This document shows, in pieces, positions 11,682 to 23,139 of a DNA stretch of 64,000 bases. Location: positions 70,759,573 through 70,823,572 of the forward strand of contig NC_087065.1 of the NCBI RefSeq assembly GCF_963678635.1. Reading direction: 5' to 3'. Every line of letters begins with the position of its first letter. Positions within the stretch are counted from its first letter, which is position 1. The notes under the pieces are model-generated. The model was not told the origin of the DNA and did no database searches. It saw nothing but the letters and a program-made list of their open reading frames with translations. Both the position numbers and the translations under genes were made by a program. This DNA comes from Symsagittifera roscoffensis (taxonomy: Eukaryota; Xenacoelomorpha; Acoela; Convolutidae).

Positions 11682-11779
11682 TTTGCAGACTGGCCAGAGA
11701 AAAAATTCAGTTAAAATTCAATGGAGAATTCTTATTAGATTATGCAAAAATTAATAAAAATCATTTAACGTTCGGGCGG

Positions 11780-11787
11780 TATTTATA
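11780..11787 (-). promoter_or_regulatory. TATA box of the protease gene
   Basis: TATAAATA on the minus strand is placed to start transcription about 30 bp downstream, ahead of the signal-peptide ATG at 11681. The same octamer precedes the mesothelin-family gene at 26141. Confidence 0.55.
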
Positions 11788-12254
11788 CTACACAATTTAT
11801 CTTATCTTAAATTAAACATTTGATAATGATGTTTTGAAGATCGACTCAAGGTTTTTGTACAGACTTTTAAAAGCCACAACACATATAAGAGTCCTTTTTT
11901 GAACTTGCATAGTAAATACAACTTCCAGACCATAAATACTTATATAAGACAAGAAAAAAAGATTTCCAGATTAGTCAGATTCTGATAAGTTTGATCTCAG
12001 ACAAAGTCAAAACTTAGTTTCGTATTTTGAAATGATGCGCAAGTATTTATTCGGAGAACATTTTTAAATACTAACCTCAAACTCCAACACTTTTATCTTA
12101 ATTGAAGAAGTTGTAAGATCAAAAGAAAACCCTTGTGAGCAGTTGCCATGTTATAATTACATACTTTGTAGCATATTTAATTTTAAGTTCGAAGAATACT
12201 TAAAACAGTCGTTGGACCGTAAGAGTATTTCAAAGCTCAGAAGATCTTATCAAA

Positions 12255-12425
12255 TGGTTACATGCAAGGTCAGGCAAAGGACTACAAGCGCGCAAATCTC
12301 AAAACCAGAGGCGGATCAAAGATGTTTTCGAGAGAGGGGGGTTCAAAAAGGCACCTTAGAAAGTTAATGTTAGTTGACCAAATACGGATGTTCTATTATA
12401 GAAAAACAATGGAAAAACTCTTTCG
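12255..12425 (+). repeat. Interspersed repeat with degenerate MITE inside
   Basis: Text around ACATGCAAGGTCAGGCAAAG and GACCAAATACGGATGTTCTA recurs at 37789-37920 and 39428-39560. Here a short CAGAGGCGGATC piece, like a decayed hAT-like MITE terminus, sits inside it. Confidence 0.5.
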
Positions 12426-12793
12426 GTGGTAGAAAGAGCCAAATAATTGAGAGTTCCTCCAAACAGCGGATTTTTGAGGAATATGACTACCAACAGAAAA
12501 AATCATATACGTTATGAGAATTAAAGGGAAAACTAACTTCTCATAAAATGATTTTTGAAAAATTAATAGTAACAAAATTTCGTTTCTTCCAAGTTTTCTT
12601 CAGATGTAATTAAACGGTATTAAGAATTCTTTGAATCAAATTCAACAAACTTTAAGCGCTTGAGTTTTGTTATTTTTTCACGGTGCAAATTTTCCGGCCT
12701 AAGAATGTTTACGCCGTTCATTTGCTGCAACTGTTTTGACTGAACTACTACGAGCCCAAAGATTTATTGTTCAGACGAGTCAGACAATATGTT

Positions 12794-12997
12794 TGTCGTG
12801 AATCATACTATTTCACTCTAGTTATTAATTAATTTATAACTGGTTACTTAGCTTTGACCTTGATATGCTCGTTCTCGCCGGCGGAGAGAATGCGCTTCTC
12901 ACTTTTTTAATGTTTTTACTTTGAGATTAATTCACTTTTTAACACGCTTTTAACTGTACATAAGTAGAATTAGCTATAACAAAGGAACATTTTATCA
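12794..12997 (+). repeat. 5' LTR of the gypsy element
   Basis: 204 bp, begins TGTCGTGAATCA and ends TTTATCA. It includes a GGCGGAGAGAATGCGC block shared with the 3' LTR. Confidence 0.93.
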
Positions 12998-13013
12998 TGG
13001 TGCAGTCTAACAG
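12998..13013 (+). other. Primer binding site
   Basis: TGGTGCAGTCTAACAG lies directly after the 5' LTR. It would pair with a tRNA 3' end of the form GACTGCACCA. Which tRNA this is cannot be settled here. Confidence 0.7.
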
Positions 13014-13280
13014 TAACGAATCAAACGTGAGAGGTATACCGTCATTTTGGCAAAACCACACGGTGGACCCACTAATTCCTTGGGAGGAGCGGAGCAATTG
13101 ATTTGAACTGGCAATAATCGCAAAGGAAAATATCGATATAGACAATCTGTTAAATCCGACAGAACGATATCATCCACACCCCCACTTCTGGAAAATCCTC
13201 CGGAGAGTCAAACAGAACCACAAAAAACATCACGCCTGGAAAGGAATATTCGCGAACAAAAGAGATAAGACGACAAAGAA

Positions 13281-13665
13281 ATGGCCTCAATAAAGTCAAA
13301 AACAAAGAGATTTAATGGCATGAGATTCGAAGAGGCTGATAAAAAACTTAGATCTGTACTTTACGTAGCCCCTGGAAAAAAAGGGAAGAAAATATTCGGC
13401 CAAGCGTTCACGAGAGTTCTGCGAAAATCTGTCGATAGCTTTCGTGAGAAAAACAAATGTAACGTTTAAAAGACACAAGTTACTTAATCGAAAACAAAGA
13501 GAGAGAGAATATTTGGAACAATTTTGGGGAGCCCTCGCAGAAATGGCTAAGAGATGTAATATATCAGCAGGAGAAGACGAATGGATCCGCGACCTTTTTG
13601 TAAATAACATGAAGAATTCGGACATCCAAATTCCAACGTCAAATCCAAATTTCAACGTCAATTAA
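13281..13665 (+). pseudogene. Retrotransposon gag, capsid part, frameshifted
   Basis: Two overlapping frames (13281-13469 and 13444-13665) read as one gag with a frameshift near 13444-13469. The second part, LEQFWGALAEMAKRCNI followed by DEWIRDLFVNNM, matches the retrotransposon-gag pattern of an aromatic residue, LxxxA, C and an IRD-like helix. The product would package the element RNA. Confidence 0.7.
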
Positions 13666-13703
13666 ATGTAACCCTGATTGACGAAAAAGGTATAACAAAC
13701 CAC

Positions 13704-14212
13704 ATGAAGATGACGAGTACTTTTAAATCCAACGGATTTTCTTCCAACCAACCTTTTAATCATTTTAACATAAAAAGAGAACCCACTTTAATTATCGAAA
13801 GGAGAAACACTTGCATGAAATGCAGCGGAACATTTTCTAAAGGACACCTGGCAGTGTGCCCCACCAAGGACACAATTTGTACATCGTGTAAATATCGCGG
13901 GCATTTCACCAGACTTTGTAAATCACGCCGTAAAAATATAAATATTGTAGACAGCCAAATTGTACACAATACAGATTGTAATTATCCCTCGGAACAACCG
14001 GATGTAAATAACGACCCTGTAAATAGAGAAGGCTGTGGAGTAATAAACGCATGGTCGGAATCCGGACAGAGCAATAATGATGATTACTCTGTATTAAATG
14101 TGAAAACTATCTATGATAACCAAGGAAAAGAATTAAAGAAATTGCCAAACATTGGTTTAGGAAAAGAGAACCAAGTAATTCTTAAAATTCAAGTATTTCA
14201 GCTAGTCCAGTG
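13704..14212 (+). CDS. Gag nucleocapsid region with zinc knuckles
   Basis: A 169-residue frame with two zinc-binding motifs. CMKCSGTFSKGHLAVC is a variant CX2CX7HX3C, and CTSCKYRGHFTRLC is a canonical CX2CX4HX4C knuckle. An acidic, polar linker follows and leads towards the protease. Such knuckles bind the element RNA. Confidence 0.75.
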
Positions 14213-14419
14213 AGGTTCCTTAAACGAAACGTTCTACATGAATTGAAGCTACGAGACCCATATCTGAAGATATATCCAGTGGATTTGGCGACGATGAAAC
14301 TCTATTGTGGTTTCACGGATAACTCGATCAAAATCACTGGAAAACTAATCGTACCAATTTTTTCGAATGGATGCTCTCACAGAGAATGCCACTTTTTTCT
14401 ACCGGAAGGACACAAATGA
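14195..14419 (+). pseudogene. Aspartic protease remnant of pol
   Basis: The frame SASPVRFLKRNVLHELKL, followed by a KLYCGFTDNSIKITGKL stretch, fits a retropepsin. The catalytic Asp-Thr/Ser-Gly triad that should precede SPV reads as Ser-Ala-Ser, so the active-site Asp is lost in this copy. It is frameshifted relative to the gag frame. Confidence 0.55.
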
Positions 14420-14609
14420 AATATCTTTGGAAATGACAATTTGCCGAAAGTGGGAATTGAAGTATCCTAGAATTATTTCCCTCAATTCATCAACAAGGAA
14501 ACTTGTAAGTCCATAAATTTAATTTCTTCACCGAACAAAGAGAACGAAATAGATATGATATCCAAGACCTTTAAATAACTTTTCCTTCGGATTGAAAAAA
14601 TAAAATATC

Positions 14610-15534
14610 AAACAAAGATAACACATTTCCATGAACCACTAAAACTGATCCAACTAAAGGGCAGACGCGTTCCGCTTCACTTACTCGATTCAGTAAAGAC
14701 AGAATTAAACCGATTAAAATCCGAAGGACATATCAAAAAATAGTAAATTGCGACAAAGACATATTCATTAGTCCAATTGTTATTACCTGCAAAAAGGACA
14801 AATCGAAAAAGTTAGCTCTAGGTTCAAAATTCATTAACAAACAAATTTACAAGAAAAAATACCAAATGCCCAACATCCACGAACTAGTTGACAACGTAGC
14901 CTCACAAATTTCAAACGATTCCGCCGGAGAAGTGTGGTTACAAATCTAGATTTGAAGAACGCATATAGCCAACTTTCCTTAGACAATTATACTAGCAGTC
15001 AATACAACTTAAGTCTGAAAGGCAGAGATATAACGGGCACATATCATCTTTTAACAGGTTTTTATGGACTGAGCGACATGCCAAATGAGTTTCAAAGAGT
15101 CTTACACTCGACAGTCGGAAATATTCCTTTTACTAATTGTTACCTTGACGATATTTTAGTTGCCTCCAAAGGAGATTTATCGACCACAAGAACATCGTTT
15201 ATAAAGTTTTATCGACTTTAGATAATTACAATTTTGCAGTTAAATGGTCAAAAAGTAAATTCTTTCAAAAAAAATAGGATTGCTCGGTTTTAAAATATCA
15301 AAGTCAGGAATCACCCCCCTAATCGACAAAACCAAAGCGATCAAAGATATCCCAACTCCAAAAAACCTAAAAGAACTAAGATCATTCTTTGGGTCAACAA
15401 ACCAATTTATCAAATTCGTACCAAATTTAGCATCCCTCGGAAGCCCTTTAAGACCTTTTTTAAACAAGAAATCGATTTTCTCTTGGAATGAGGATCAAAC
15501 TAAAGCGTTTGAGAAAATACCCACTTGGACGTGA
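14610..15534 (+). pseudogene. Reverse transcriptase, broken
   Basis: RT blocks appear in order across three frames. LKGRRVPLHLLDSVKTEL begins the domain. ISPIVITCKKDKSKKLAL is the fingers block. NLDLKNAYSQLSL carries the first catalytic Asp, and CYLDDILVASKG is the YxDD box. ELRSFFGSTNQFIKFVP is the thumb/connection block. Stops after GHIKK and frame changes near 14935 and 15220 make it inactive. YLDD in place of YVDD or YIDD is a common variant. Confidence 0.88.
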
Positions 15535-15983
15535 AACGGGTTACGAGAGTAAAAACCGATGCTTCCCATAATGGACTGGGCGCTTCACTAGAACAGCTCC
15601 ATGGGATTGACTGGAAAACGATATCTTTTGCTTCAAGGTTTTTAAACCCACACGAGTCTAAATATTCGACAAACGAATTGGAATTGTTGGGAGTTGTTTG
15701 GGCGGTTGAGCACTATAAGAACTATCTGTACGGTTCCGATTTCGAAATTATTACTGACCGTAAAGCCCTCCTTTCAGCATTATTACCAAATCATGGAAAC
15801 AAAACTTACCACAGCCGTTTAACAAGATGGGTCGATCGCCTTTTACCATTTAATTTCACAATAAAACATCTAGCAGGGAAAAACATGGGCTTTACCGATC
15901 TAATTTCAAGATCCCCTTTGGGAAAAGCAATTCCCCCATCCCACGAAGGAAAAGCAACTACCGAAAAATATACAAAGCCTTAA
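15525..15983 (+). CDS. Ty3-type RNase H domain
   Basis: One open frame of 152 residues covers the domain. VKTDASHNGLGASL has the first acidic residue, STNELELLGVVWAVEHYKNY the Glu helix, FEIITDRKALL the second Asp, and HLAGKNMGFTDLISR the final block. It degrades the RNA strand during reverse transcription. This is the best-preserved part of pol in the copy. Confidence 0.88.
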   Translation: MDVKRVTRVKTDASHNGLGASLEQLHGIDWKTISFASRFLNPHESKYSTNELELLGVVWAVEHYKNYLYGSDFEIITDRKALLSALLPNHGNKTYHSRLTRWVDRLLPFNFTIKHLAGKNMGFTDLISRSPLGKAIPPSHEGKATTEKYTKP

Positions 15984-16539
15984 ATCCTTCGGATAATAAT
16001 AAATTGTTATGCAATACCATTGGCTTAACTCCGGAAAATTCCAAATACACAAAATTACGTAATTATGTGATAATCACAGCTCTTAAAATTTTTAACTCAT
16101 CTATTTAAATTTGCAATCAAAAACACCACAGAACTGAATTTTGTAATTCCAAATGTATTCCTTCGGATTTTTCAAACATTGACACAACAAAAATTACTTT
16201 ATTAAAACCAGCTTTCCTTTATTTCTTAAATCTTAATTGTAGCTTAATTATTAACTCGCAGGACCTTAAAATTATAAATAGTGTAAATATGTCAAATAAC
16301 CAAATTGTAATTAATCGTTCTACTTCCGGTATACAGGTCACAACTGATTTCCCAATTTCTTTAGAACACAAATACTTGGTGTCTAAATAACGAGAAAATT
16401 TGAAATTGCCGGAACGACCCTTGGATTAAAACTCGTTATTCAACGCCAAGTTAGTGGCCCTTCTGACGGAGGAAGACCCCATGCTTGGTCCGATTGTTTC
16501 AGCCCCTCAAAATAAAGTAGAAAAGATTTAATGAAAACT

Positions 16540-17222
16540 CACATTATCTTAACCAATTTACAAAAGACCTACAGGAATCCGACGGATTACTTTATCTGGA
16601 CGGAAAACCGGTCATCCCATTTACCCTTTGGAATGCTGTATTGAAAATCTTACACAAATCTCACCCTGGACAATTCGCTATGAAATACCTGGCACAATAT
16701 ATATGGTGGCCACACATAAATCGTCAAATCTACTTCCACAGGATAAATTGTTTACGATGCACATAAACCAGTAAGAACATAAAAAGTATTATTCCTATTA
16801 CTCAAACCAGCGAACTACCACTTCTTTTTGAACCTAACGACGAATTAAATCTTGATTTTGCCGGCCCAATAGACAACACTTTGAGAAAAAACAAATATCT
16901 TCTATTATACATAGACCAATGTTCAAAATTTCCATCGGCTAAAATAACATCATCAACCTCATCAAACACAGTAATCGAACTTCTACAAGATTATTTTTAC
17001 CTCCATGGAACTCCAAATTCTATTCGCGTCGACCACGCATCCTGTTTTACTAGTCAGGGTTTTAAATTTACTTTCAATTCTTATAATATTAAATTAATAT
17101 TTTGTACGGTCGGCGACCATCGCTCTAAAGAACTTGTAGAAAAACTTGTACATACTGTGAAAATTAAATTATTAGCAATGTCTATCGAACAACACAAACC
17201 TTCTTTACAGCTCGCTATCTGA
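16540..17222 (+). pseudogene. Integrase (zinc domain and core)
   Basis: The HHCC zinc domain is visible (LHKSHPGQFAMKYL, then WWPHINRQIYF and CLRC). The core has LNLDFAGPIDNT (first Asp), SIRVDHASCFTSQGFKF (second Asp) and SKELVEKLVHTVKIKL (Glu). A TAA separates the zinc domain from the core in this copy, and a TGA follows the core at 17220. Confidence 0.8.
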
Positions 17223-17536
17223 AAAGTGATTTGGAACTTACGTTCTTCTTTTCAATCAAAAATAAAATGCTCACCATTCCATTCGAAATCCACAAATTAT
17301 CCGGTGAATTTTTAGACTAAGGGAAGTCAATCTTAAGAAGGGAACGAGCTCTCGGCTGGAAGACAGACGACCGGATTGAAAACGGCTACAAGGACAGCCT
17401 AATCCCAAAGCAGAACCAATCTCCAGCGGAGAAAGGGTACGAATCTGACTACCCACCTACTTCCAAACCTTCTTTTTCTCGCCTACCGCTACACAGCCCT
17501 TTCAAAGGTAAAATACTTCAAAAGACTAATGGAAGT

Positions 17537-18733
17537 ATGAACGGAAATCTTTTCTACAAACATCTGAACCAGAAAATTGTAAATGCATCCAACGGAAAAA
17601 TCATAAGAAAATTCGACATTGCGATTCCGAAATCTAACTTATCTTCAATTTGCTCTTTTAAAGGAAACATCTCTTTCCCATCAATTCCTATCTCTGATTT
17701 TCAAGTAGGTTTAAGAAAGACTCAAAAACCGAAACCCTCACAGACAAGGAAAAACGGACCAAAGCCTAGACAACTGACAAAATCAGCCACTTCGGACAAC
17801 AACACTAGGACAGGAGTGTCGAACCATTCCAACAAAGCGACTAAGAACAGTTCAACTCGAGATAATGCCACGAATTCCAACGCGGGATATTTAGCAGGTG
17901 ATGAATCCGACATTACTAATACATCCGACATTAGCGATTGGAAATGAATCGCGGGCGGTTTTCCCTGCAGGGATGTGATCAAAGAACGCCTCATCTCGGA
18001 TAATTTTACTTCGCATGAAACCATTAATCCTTCTTTAGATACTCAAACATCTCAAACTAACATAAAATCTGAGATTTTAGATGACCCGCCTCAAACGCCA
18101 GATCCGTTGGATTGTCCAATCAGCATCATTCTCGCAGGACAAAGTACCACTACGTCACAACATCACAATCCTATCACTCCAGACTTGACGATAAAACCCT
18201 CGGATACTCCAACGGCGGAGACAAGGAGGAAAGTCGAGGGAGACAAATTGGTCGACTTCCCAATTTTTGAAATCGTTGATTCCTCAGACGACAACGCGAC
18301 GGTTGAAGAAACTCAACCAGAGGAGACCATCAACACTGGTAACGATTTTAAATTAAGACGCTCGAGTCGAAACGTTGGACCTACCCACTTCTATGGTAAA
18401 AGGTTTTACAAAGATATCATAGACGAAACCGACTACAAACTTGGCTCCGCGCGAAATCCGATCCCTCTCGTTGACAATAACCGATCTGGCCTCACTTCTG
18501 GAAACATCAACAGAAATCCGACGGACAAACAAACCCCAATTTTTAGCATTCAATCGGTAGAAAATACAGCCTGTTTGATAACTTCTTCCTTATCCGACCC
18601 ACTATCTCTGTCCTCTACCGATCAGTCATTAAGAGATGCAGTGAACAGCTTCGATGATTTCATAGACTTTGATAATGAAAATTTCGATGCAGAGCTAGAA
18701 AAATTTATGGAAGGCAACAAACCAAATAACTGA
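17537..18733 (+). pseudogene. Pol C-terminal tail, low-complexity, one stop inside
   Basis: Two successive frames (17537-17947 and 17975-18733) are rich in Ser, Thr, Asp, Asn and Lys. RRSSRNVGPTHFYGKRF at about 18355-18410 resembles the RxSxRxxxPPxxY tail found at the end of many LTR-element polyproteins, so this is probably the extended integrase tail, not an envelope gene. No signal peptide or membrane segment was seen. Confidence 0.55.
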
Positions 18734-19010
18734 AACTTACACTTTTTTTCTTCTCTTATATTATTCTTAAGGATATTCTTAGTGCCTCTTTAATTTGTTC
18801 TAAGTCCTCTAGCACTATCAGATGTTTAGTCATAGTTTAACTGCCGCTTATACTAATCAGTCACTCCGTCGGAGTACAAGATTTTACTGTGGTATTGGTC
18901 GGTGCTTACTATTTCATCTTCGCTAGCTTCTTTCAGAGGGAGAAAAGGGTCAGTTATCTTGTTCATTTTATCTAATTGTCATCCTAATTGCAGTTTAATT
19001 TTTTCCCATT

Positions 19011-19018
19011 AAGGGGAA
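19011..19018 (+). other. Polypurine tract
   Basis: AAGGGGAA abuts the 3' LTR and would prime plus-strand synthesis. Confidence 0.75.
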
Positions 19019-19221
19019 TGTCGTGAATCACACTATTTTATTCTAGTTATTAATTAATTTATAACTGGTTACTTAGCTTTGACCTTGATATGCTCCTTCT
19101 CTCCAGCGGAGAGAATGCGCTTCTCACTTTTTAATGTTTTTACTTTGAGATTACTTCACTTTTTAACACGCTTTTAACTGTACATAAGTAGAATTAGCTA
19201 TAACAAAGGAACACTTTGTCA
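19019..19221 (+). repeat. 3' LTR of the gypsy element
   Basis: 203 bp, begins TGTCGTGAATCA and ends CTTTGTCA, followed by the target duplication ATGTT. Confidence 0.93.
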
Positions 19222-19249
19222 ATGTTAATTAACCCTGAGCACCAGCGGA

Positions 19250-19592
19250 CATAACACAATTTTGAGATATCAATTTTTGGCTGACTGACCCTAAAAATTT
19301 TCTAAAGCGCCTTTGGCGCCAAATCATACTAATTTTAAGGGTGAGGAGCGCGCGCCGAAAAAAAATTAAGGGGGAGCGCGCCAATTTTTTTGGTGAACAT
19401 TTTCCAGAAAGTGCCTAAAAACGCCTTTTTTGCCCTGTATTTTCAAAAATTTGGCTGCGGCGCAGAAAATTTTATCAAAAAATGGTGTTTTTAATGTTTT
19501 GTGAGAGCTCAGAAAATCAATTTGGTCGACCTAAAAAAAAGTCGAACAAATTTTCGTTATTTTTTGAAAATCCGCCCCTCGATCCGCCCCTG
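19250..19592 (-). mobile_element. hAT-like MITE, copy truncated on the left
   Basis: Reads right to left from the terminus CGATCCGCCCCTG. It includes GCGCGCCG-rich text and the CGCCTTTGGCGCCAA palindrome. The left terminus is missing next to the gypsy element. Confidence 0.65.
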
Positions 19593-19805
19593 ACCCTGGG
19601 ATTAAAAAAATTTAAAAAGAGTTCTTGATTCGTGTTTGACTAAGTTTTGGCAAAAAGCAGCGACATTAAAACAAAGGAAAAATTATCATATTCAAACAGC
19701 GTTGTATTTAATCTCGTGGAAACTTAATTAGCTAATCACTTTGAGAAACTTTTTAATAAACAAAAGCAACTGATTTTTTATAAGTCGACTACAGTCGATC
19801 AAGCA

Positions 19806-19846
19806 GTGGGTCGAACAGTATCGGCGACGGATACTGTTCGACCCAC
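19806..19846. other. Perfect 17-bp hairpin with 7-nt loop
   Basis: The arms GTGGGTCGAACAGTATC and GATACTGTTCGACCCAC are exact reverse complements around GGCGACG. A GTCGAC also lies just outside each arm. It is G+C-rich in an AT-rich region. No gene or known element boundary was tied to it. Confidence 0.9.
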
Positions 19847-19959
19847 AAAGTCGACAGCAGACATTGTTTCACAAACAAAAGACGGGCGGGCGGACGCAAG
19901 TAAGGAGAGACGACGCGTTCCTTCAGAATCGACCCCCTTGGTTCCCAAAAGGTGCCCCC

Positions 19960-20147
19960 CCCCCTCCTTTGGTGCTTCTAATTTTCTCGTCTTGGGAGAA
20001 TTTTTTAAACTAAATTTGAGACTAAGCGCGCCGAAAAATTCTTTTAATTTTCTTAAAATCCTCCTTTTTCTCCCTTTAAACTCTTTTTTGTCCTAATTTT
20101 CTGAAAAACCTTCCTTTTTCCTTAAAAAAAACTTAGATCTGCACCTG
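19960..20147 (-). repeat. Degenerate hAT-like MITE fragment
   Basis: It ends ACTTAGATCTGCACCTG, like the family terminus, and has a GCGCGCCG block at 20027-20034 and a C-run at the left. Confidence 0.4.
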
Positions 20148-20322
20148 GGTCAATCACATAAATCCAACGGGTTTTGAACGAGGTGAAAACAACATCAAAC
20201 TCGTACCTGGAACTAAACTTTTCATTTTTCTTCTCAAGGAAAGACAATGACATACTTTCGATAATCGGGAATAATGTAATCGACAAGATTACATGAACAC
20301 TTTACAATAAGTGATCAAAATA

Positions 20323-20469
20323 TTATAGCCCCGAGAACTTATCAATTTCTGGAATTGACCAAATTCCACAACTTTTAATTGAAGCTTTTGGCAGTCTAAA
20401 ATTGTTCCAATTCACTCTTTTCAGAGCGTCAATAACTTGATTAGAGGACGCACTTTTGTTAGTGGTTAC
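20323..20469 (-). CDS. Candidate terminal exon, 48 codons plus stop
   Basis: On the minus strand, a CAG acceptor at 20470-20472 is followed by 48 open codons and a stop. The peptide has natural composition (VTTNKSASSNQVIDALKRVN, then WNNFRLPKASIKSCGIW). Codon-like base use contrasts with the AT-rich flanks. The polypyrimidine tract is poor, the family was not recognised and no partner exon was found. Confidence 0.25.
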   Translation of the reverse strand, partial: VTTNKSASSNQVIDALKRVNWNNFRLPKASIKSCGIWSIPEIDKFSGL

Positions 20470-20479
20470 CTGCATCTTT

Positions 20480-22790
20480 TATTTTGAAAATTGAATGCCT
20501 CGGGAAAAAAAGAGCATTTTCCAACTACCGAGATTTAGTCACAGCCCATTCTTTTACATTTTCAAAAGTAGCCCAACCTAAAATTATGTCCGTATTCGAA
20601 ATTTTTTTATTTTTATTTTAAAACTACCAGCGAATTATAAGTCAAAACATAAAACCCCGGCAGTTTAAATCATGTTTTTCCATTGAGTTTATACACATGT
20701 TATCCAGCTTGAATTGTCAACATTTTCCCAATTAGGAGAAACTTACAAGCTTTTCTGAGGGCTTAAAAGTTGTTTTCTTATAAACAAGTTTCCTAGCTCT
20801 ATTTGGTTATGATCAGCAAATTGATAGGCATAGAATGGAGAGGGCTTTGGCTACATATTAGGGACTTTTTGGTTTAACTTTGCGGCGCTTTTGCAAAAAA
20901 TTGTATTGATTTAAGAAATCAGTTTTTTGAGCGCTGCCAAAACCCATCATGACCGTATTAGGCAAAACTTTAATTAAAAAGCCAGTAGTAAATAAAAAGG
21001 TCCTTTGGAAAAGTTTGGGGAGCAAAATTTAAAATGGATTGATGAAACCTTGACCATGCTAATGCTACATATTTTACTTTTATGCTTTGATTAATATTTT
21101 TCTGGCCAGCAAAAATCATATTTTGAAAAAATATATCATTTTACTGCGTTTCAACAAAACGAGATTTGTCTGAAAATCAGCTCAATATGTCTGTTAAAAT
21201 TATTGACTGATAAAATGTGAGCAATTACTGAGAGATATCCGGTTATGAAAACTGAACAAAATACACATAATTACACCTATGTAATTTGTGAACAATAATC
21301 ACTTAATCTTAAGCAGCATGCATGCCAAGAGTTTGACATCGAAACTTACAACAAGTCGAATCAAAAATGTTTTCTCAGGTTTGACAATAGCTAGTATTGA
21401 AATTCGCAACAGGCATTTTGATAAAGGCATTTTACAAATTCTTTCTCTTTATATTTCGAAAAATTATATTTGACAATCGCCATTTTTGGTGACTAATTTG
21501 CACATTTTTGCTAAAATATTTTACATTTTCTTTTTTATGATATTTAAAAAAAATCTATATTTATGGTGAGAAAATGAGAACGTTCACGTTCAAACCATCA
21601 TTTTTCATTAGCAAAGCAATAAAATGTTGATCCTTGGATGTAATAATGGACTTGGGCTAAAATATTTTTATGGCCTATCTTATCTAAAAAACAGATGAGA
21701 TATTTTTTCTTGCTAGCACCAACTCACTTTCCCAAAAAACAAAGCAAAGAAAATAATTATTGATAATGAATTAATGCAACTTTTATGTTTACATACGGAA
21801 GGCCTAGAAATAGAGAGGCAAAAATAATGCTATCTCTCAAGTTCGATTATTTTTGCTGTACTCTTGTTTATCAAACAAATTTCAAGTGTGTTTTCCTTGT
21901 GCAATAATTAAAAGGAAAAAATTGCGTCAACAAAAAAAAAGACTTTCAAGTTGAAACAAAAAAGAGAATACTTATCGCGAAATTTTTTCAGAATTCATCT
22001 CAAAGCTTCCTATGATTAAATGAATTCAAAAATTTCTTAAGTTATAACAATTAGCTCTATCAGATATATATTTCAAAATATCCTCAAAAAAATTTATTTT
22101 GAAATGCTAGAAAAACAAAAATAATTAATTCCAGTCCGTTTCCTGCAATAGGTTGAAAAAACGTGAAAGGAAAGTGAAAAGTTAAATTTGACAGTGCTTT
22201 TTAAAATTAATTCACAGTTAGGGCTAGCGTGTTTGATGCTTGAATAGATCGGCATTCAGGATTTCCGTAATGGAAAATTAGGGAGCATTTATCCTTCAGA
22301 ACGGAAGTAAATCTACCTAATAATTAAATTAATCACCCCGTGCCGGGTTTATAAATATTTCCAACAGAGTTCTTTTGTTTGTTCCCATCTTTGTGTCTTT
22401 TTCTCACCTTATTTTCACTCCAGTGGTTCTTCTGATGCTCAGAAAAATATCCTAAGAAGAAAAAAGAAAACAAATAGAATTGATTTTTTATATTTGTCTA
22501 CGTTGGTCATATCACAGCCAGAATTGAGAGAATAAAAACAATAATTTTTTGCCGAAAAACTAACTCTTTGTTCAAAAAAGACCGATAATAAATCTAACGT
22601 TTAAAAAAGACAACATTAACACTTAAAAAAGGCCAAATTAATAACAGTAACATTTTTTAAAAAGCGAGATTTTAGTAGGTTGTCTTCTCAATTGCGCAAC
22701 TGTATCTGTCTGAATATTAATTCGAGGCCCCGTATTACTCAAATTGATTTAATGTCATCAGCCCATCTATAATTAAATCATTACCAAATC
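20480..22790. other. No gene recognised
   Basis: AT-rich sequence with chance ORFs only (for example 21288-21473). A TATAAATA octamer on the plus strand near 22350 has no convincing ORF after it. Confidence 0.45.
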
Positions 22791-22794
22791 AAAT

Positions 22795-22965
22795 ATGATG
22801 AATTTAGTTAAACTATACAAACTGACATCATGCCGTTATTTGGTAACAGCTAGTTGCAAACAAAATTCTTCTGAAAAGTTGTGCGACTATTTAGTGACAG
22901 AAGCTCCACAGAGTAAATTTTTCAAGAATTTTTTGGAAATTTTCATAGTTGTTTTTTGTGGTTAG
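22795..22965 (+). CDS. Hypothetical 56-residue ORF
   Basis: Two adjacent ATGs open a frame with five cysteines, a polar middle (KQNSSEKLCDYLVTEAPQ) and a hydrophobic C-terminus (FLEIFIVVFCG). Another open frame follows at once (22956-23138, no ATG start). It could be a small membrane-anchored peptide, an exon or chance. Confidence 0.17.
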   Translation: MMNLVKLYKLTSCRYLVTASCKQNSSEKLCDYLVTEAPQSKFFKNFLEIFIVVFCG

Positions 22966-23139
22966 CAAGTGAATCAACAGAATGTAGTTCACCTATACAA
23001 GATCTTAATCAACCACTCACTTGTTTGTTACGGCAAAATCTTTCGTCGTTGAAATTAGGAGTTTTTTCAATTTGGGTCCGACTAGCAAAAACTCAACCCA
23101 GCTTTTCTTGCCGCCGCGAAGTGCTTTTCATTTCTTAAA

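Larger units (their letters stand above)
12794..19221 (+). mobile_element. Ty3/gypsy-type LTR retrotransposon, structurally complete
   Basis: A 6428-bp element with two direct LTRs, a PBS beginning TGG, gag with zinc knuckles, a pol in the order protease, RT, RNase H, integrase, and a purine tract. A perfect 5-bp target duplication ATGTT flanks it (12789-12793 and 19222-19226). Integrase downstream of RNase H is the Ty3/gypsy order. The LTRs differ by nine substitutions and one indel over about 203 bp by eye (about 4.5%), and the reading frames have several stops and shifts, so this copy is old and inactive. Confidence 0.95.

Noticed and set aside
17975-18733. Possible retroviral-type envelope gene in the gypsy element
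   Set aside because: No signal peptide, membrane segment or cleavage site. The RRSSRNVGP motif fits a pol tail.
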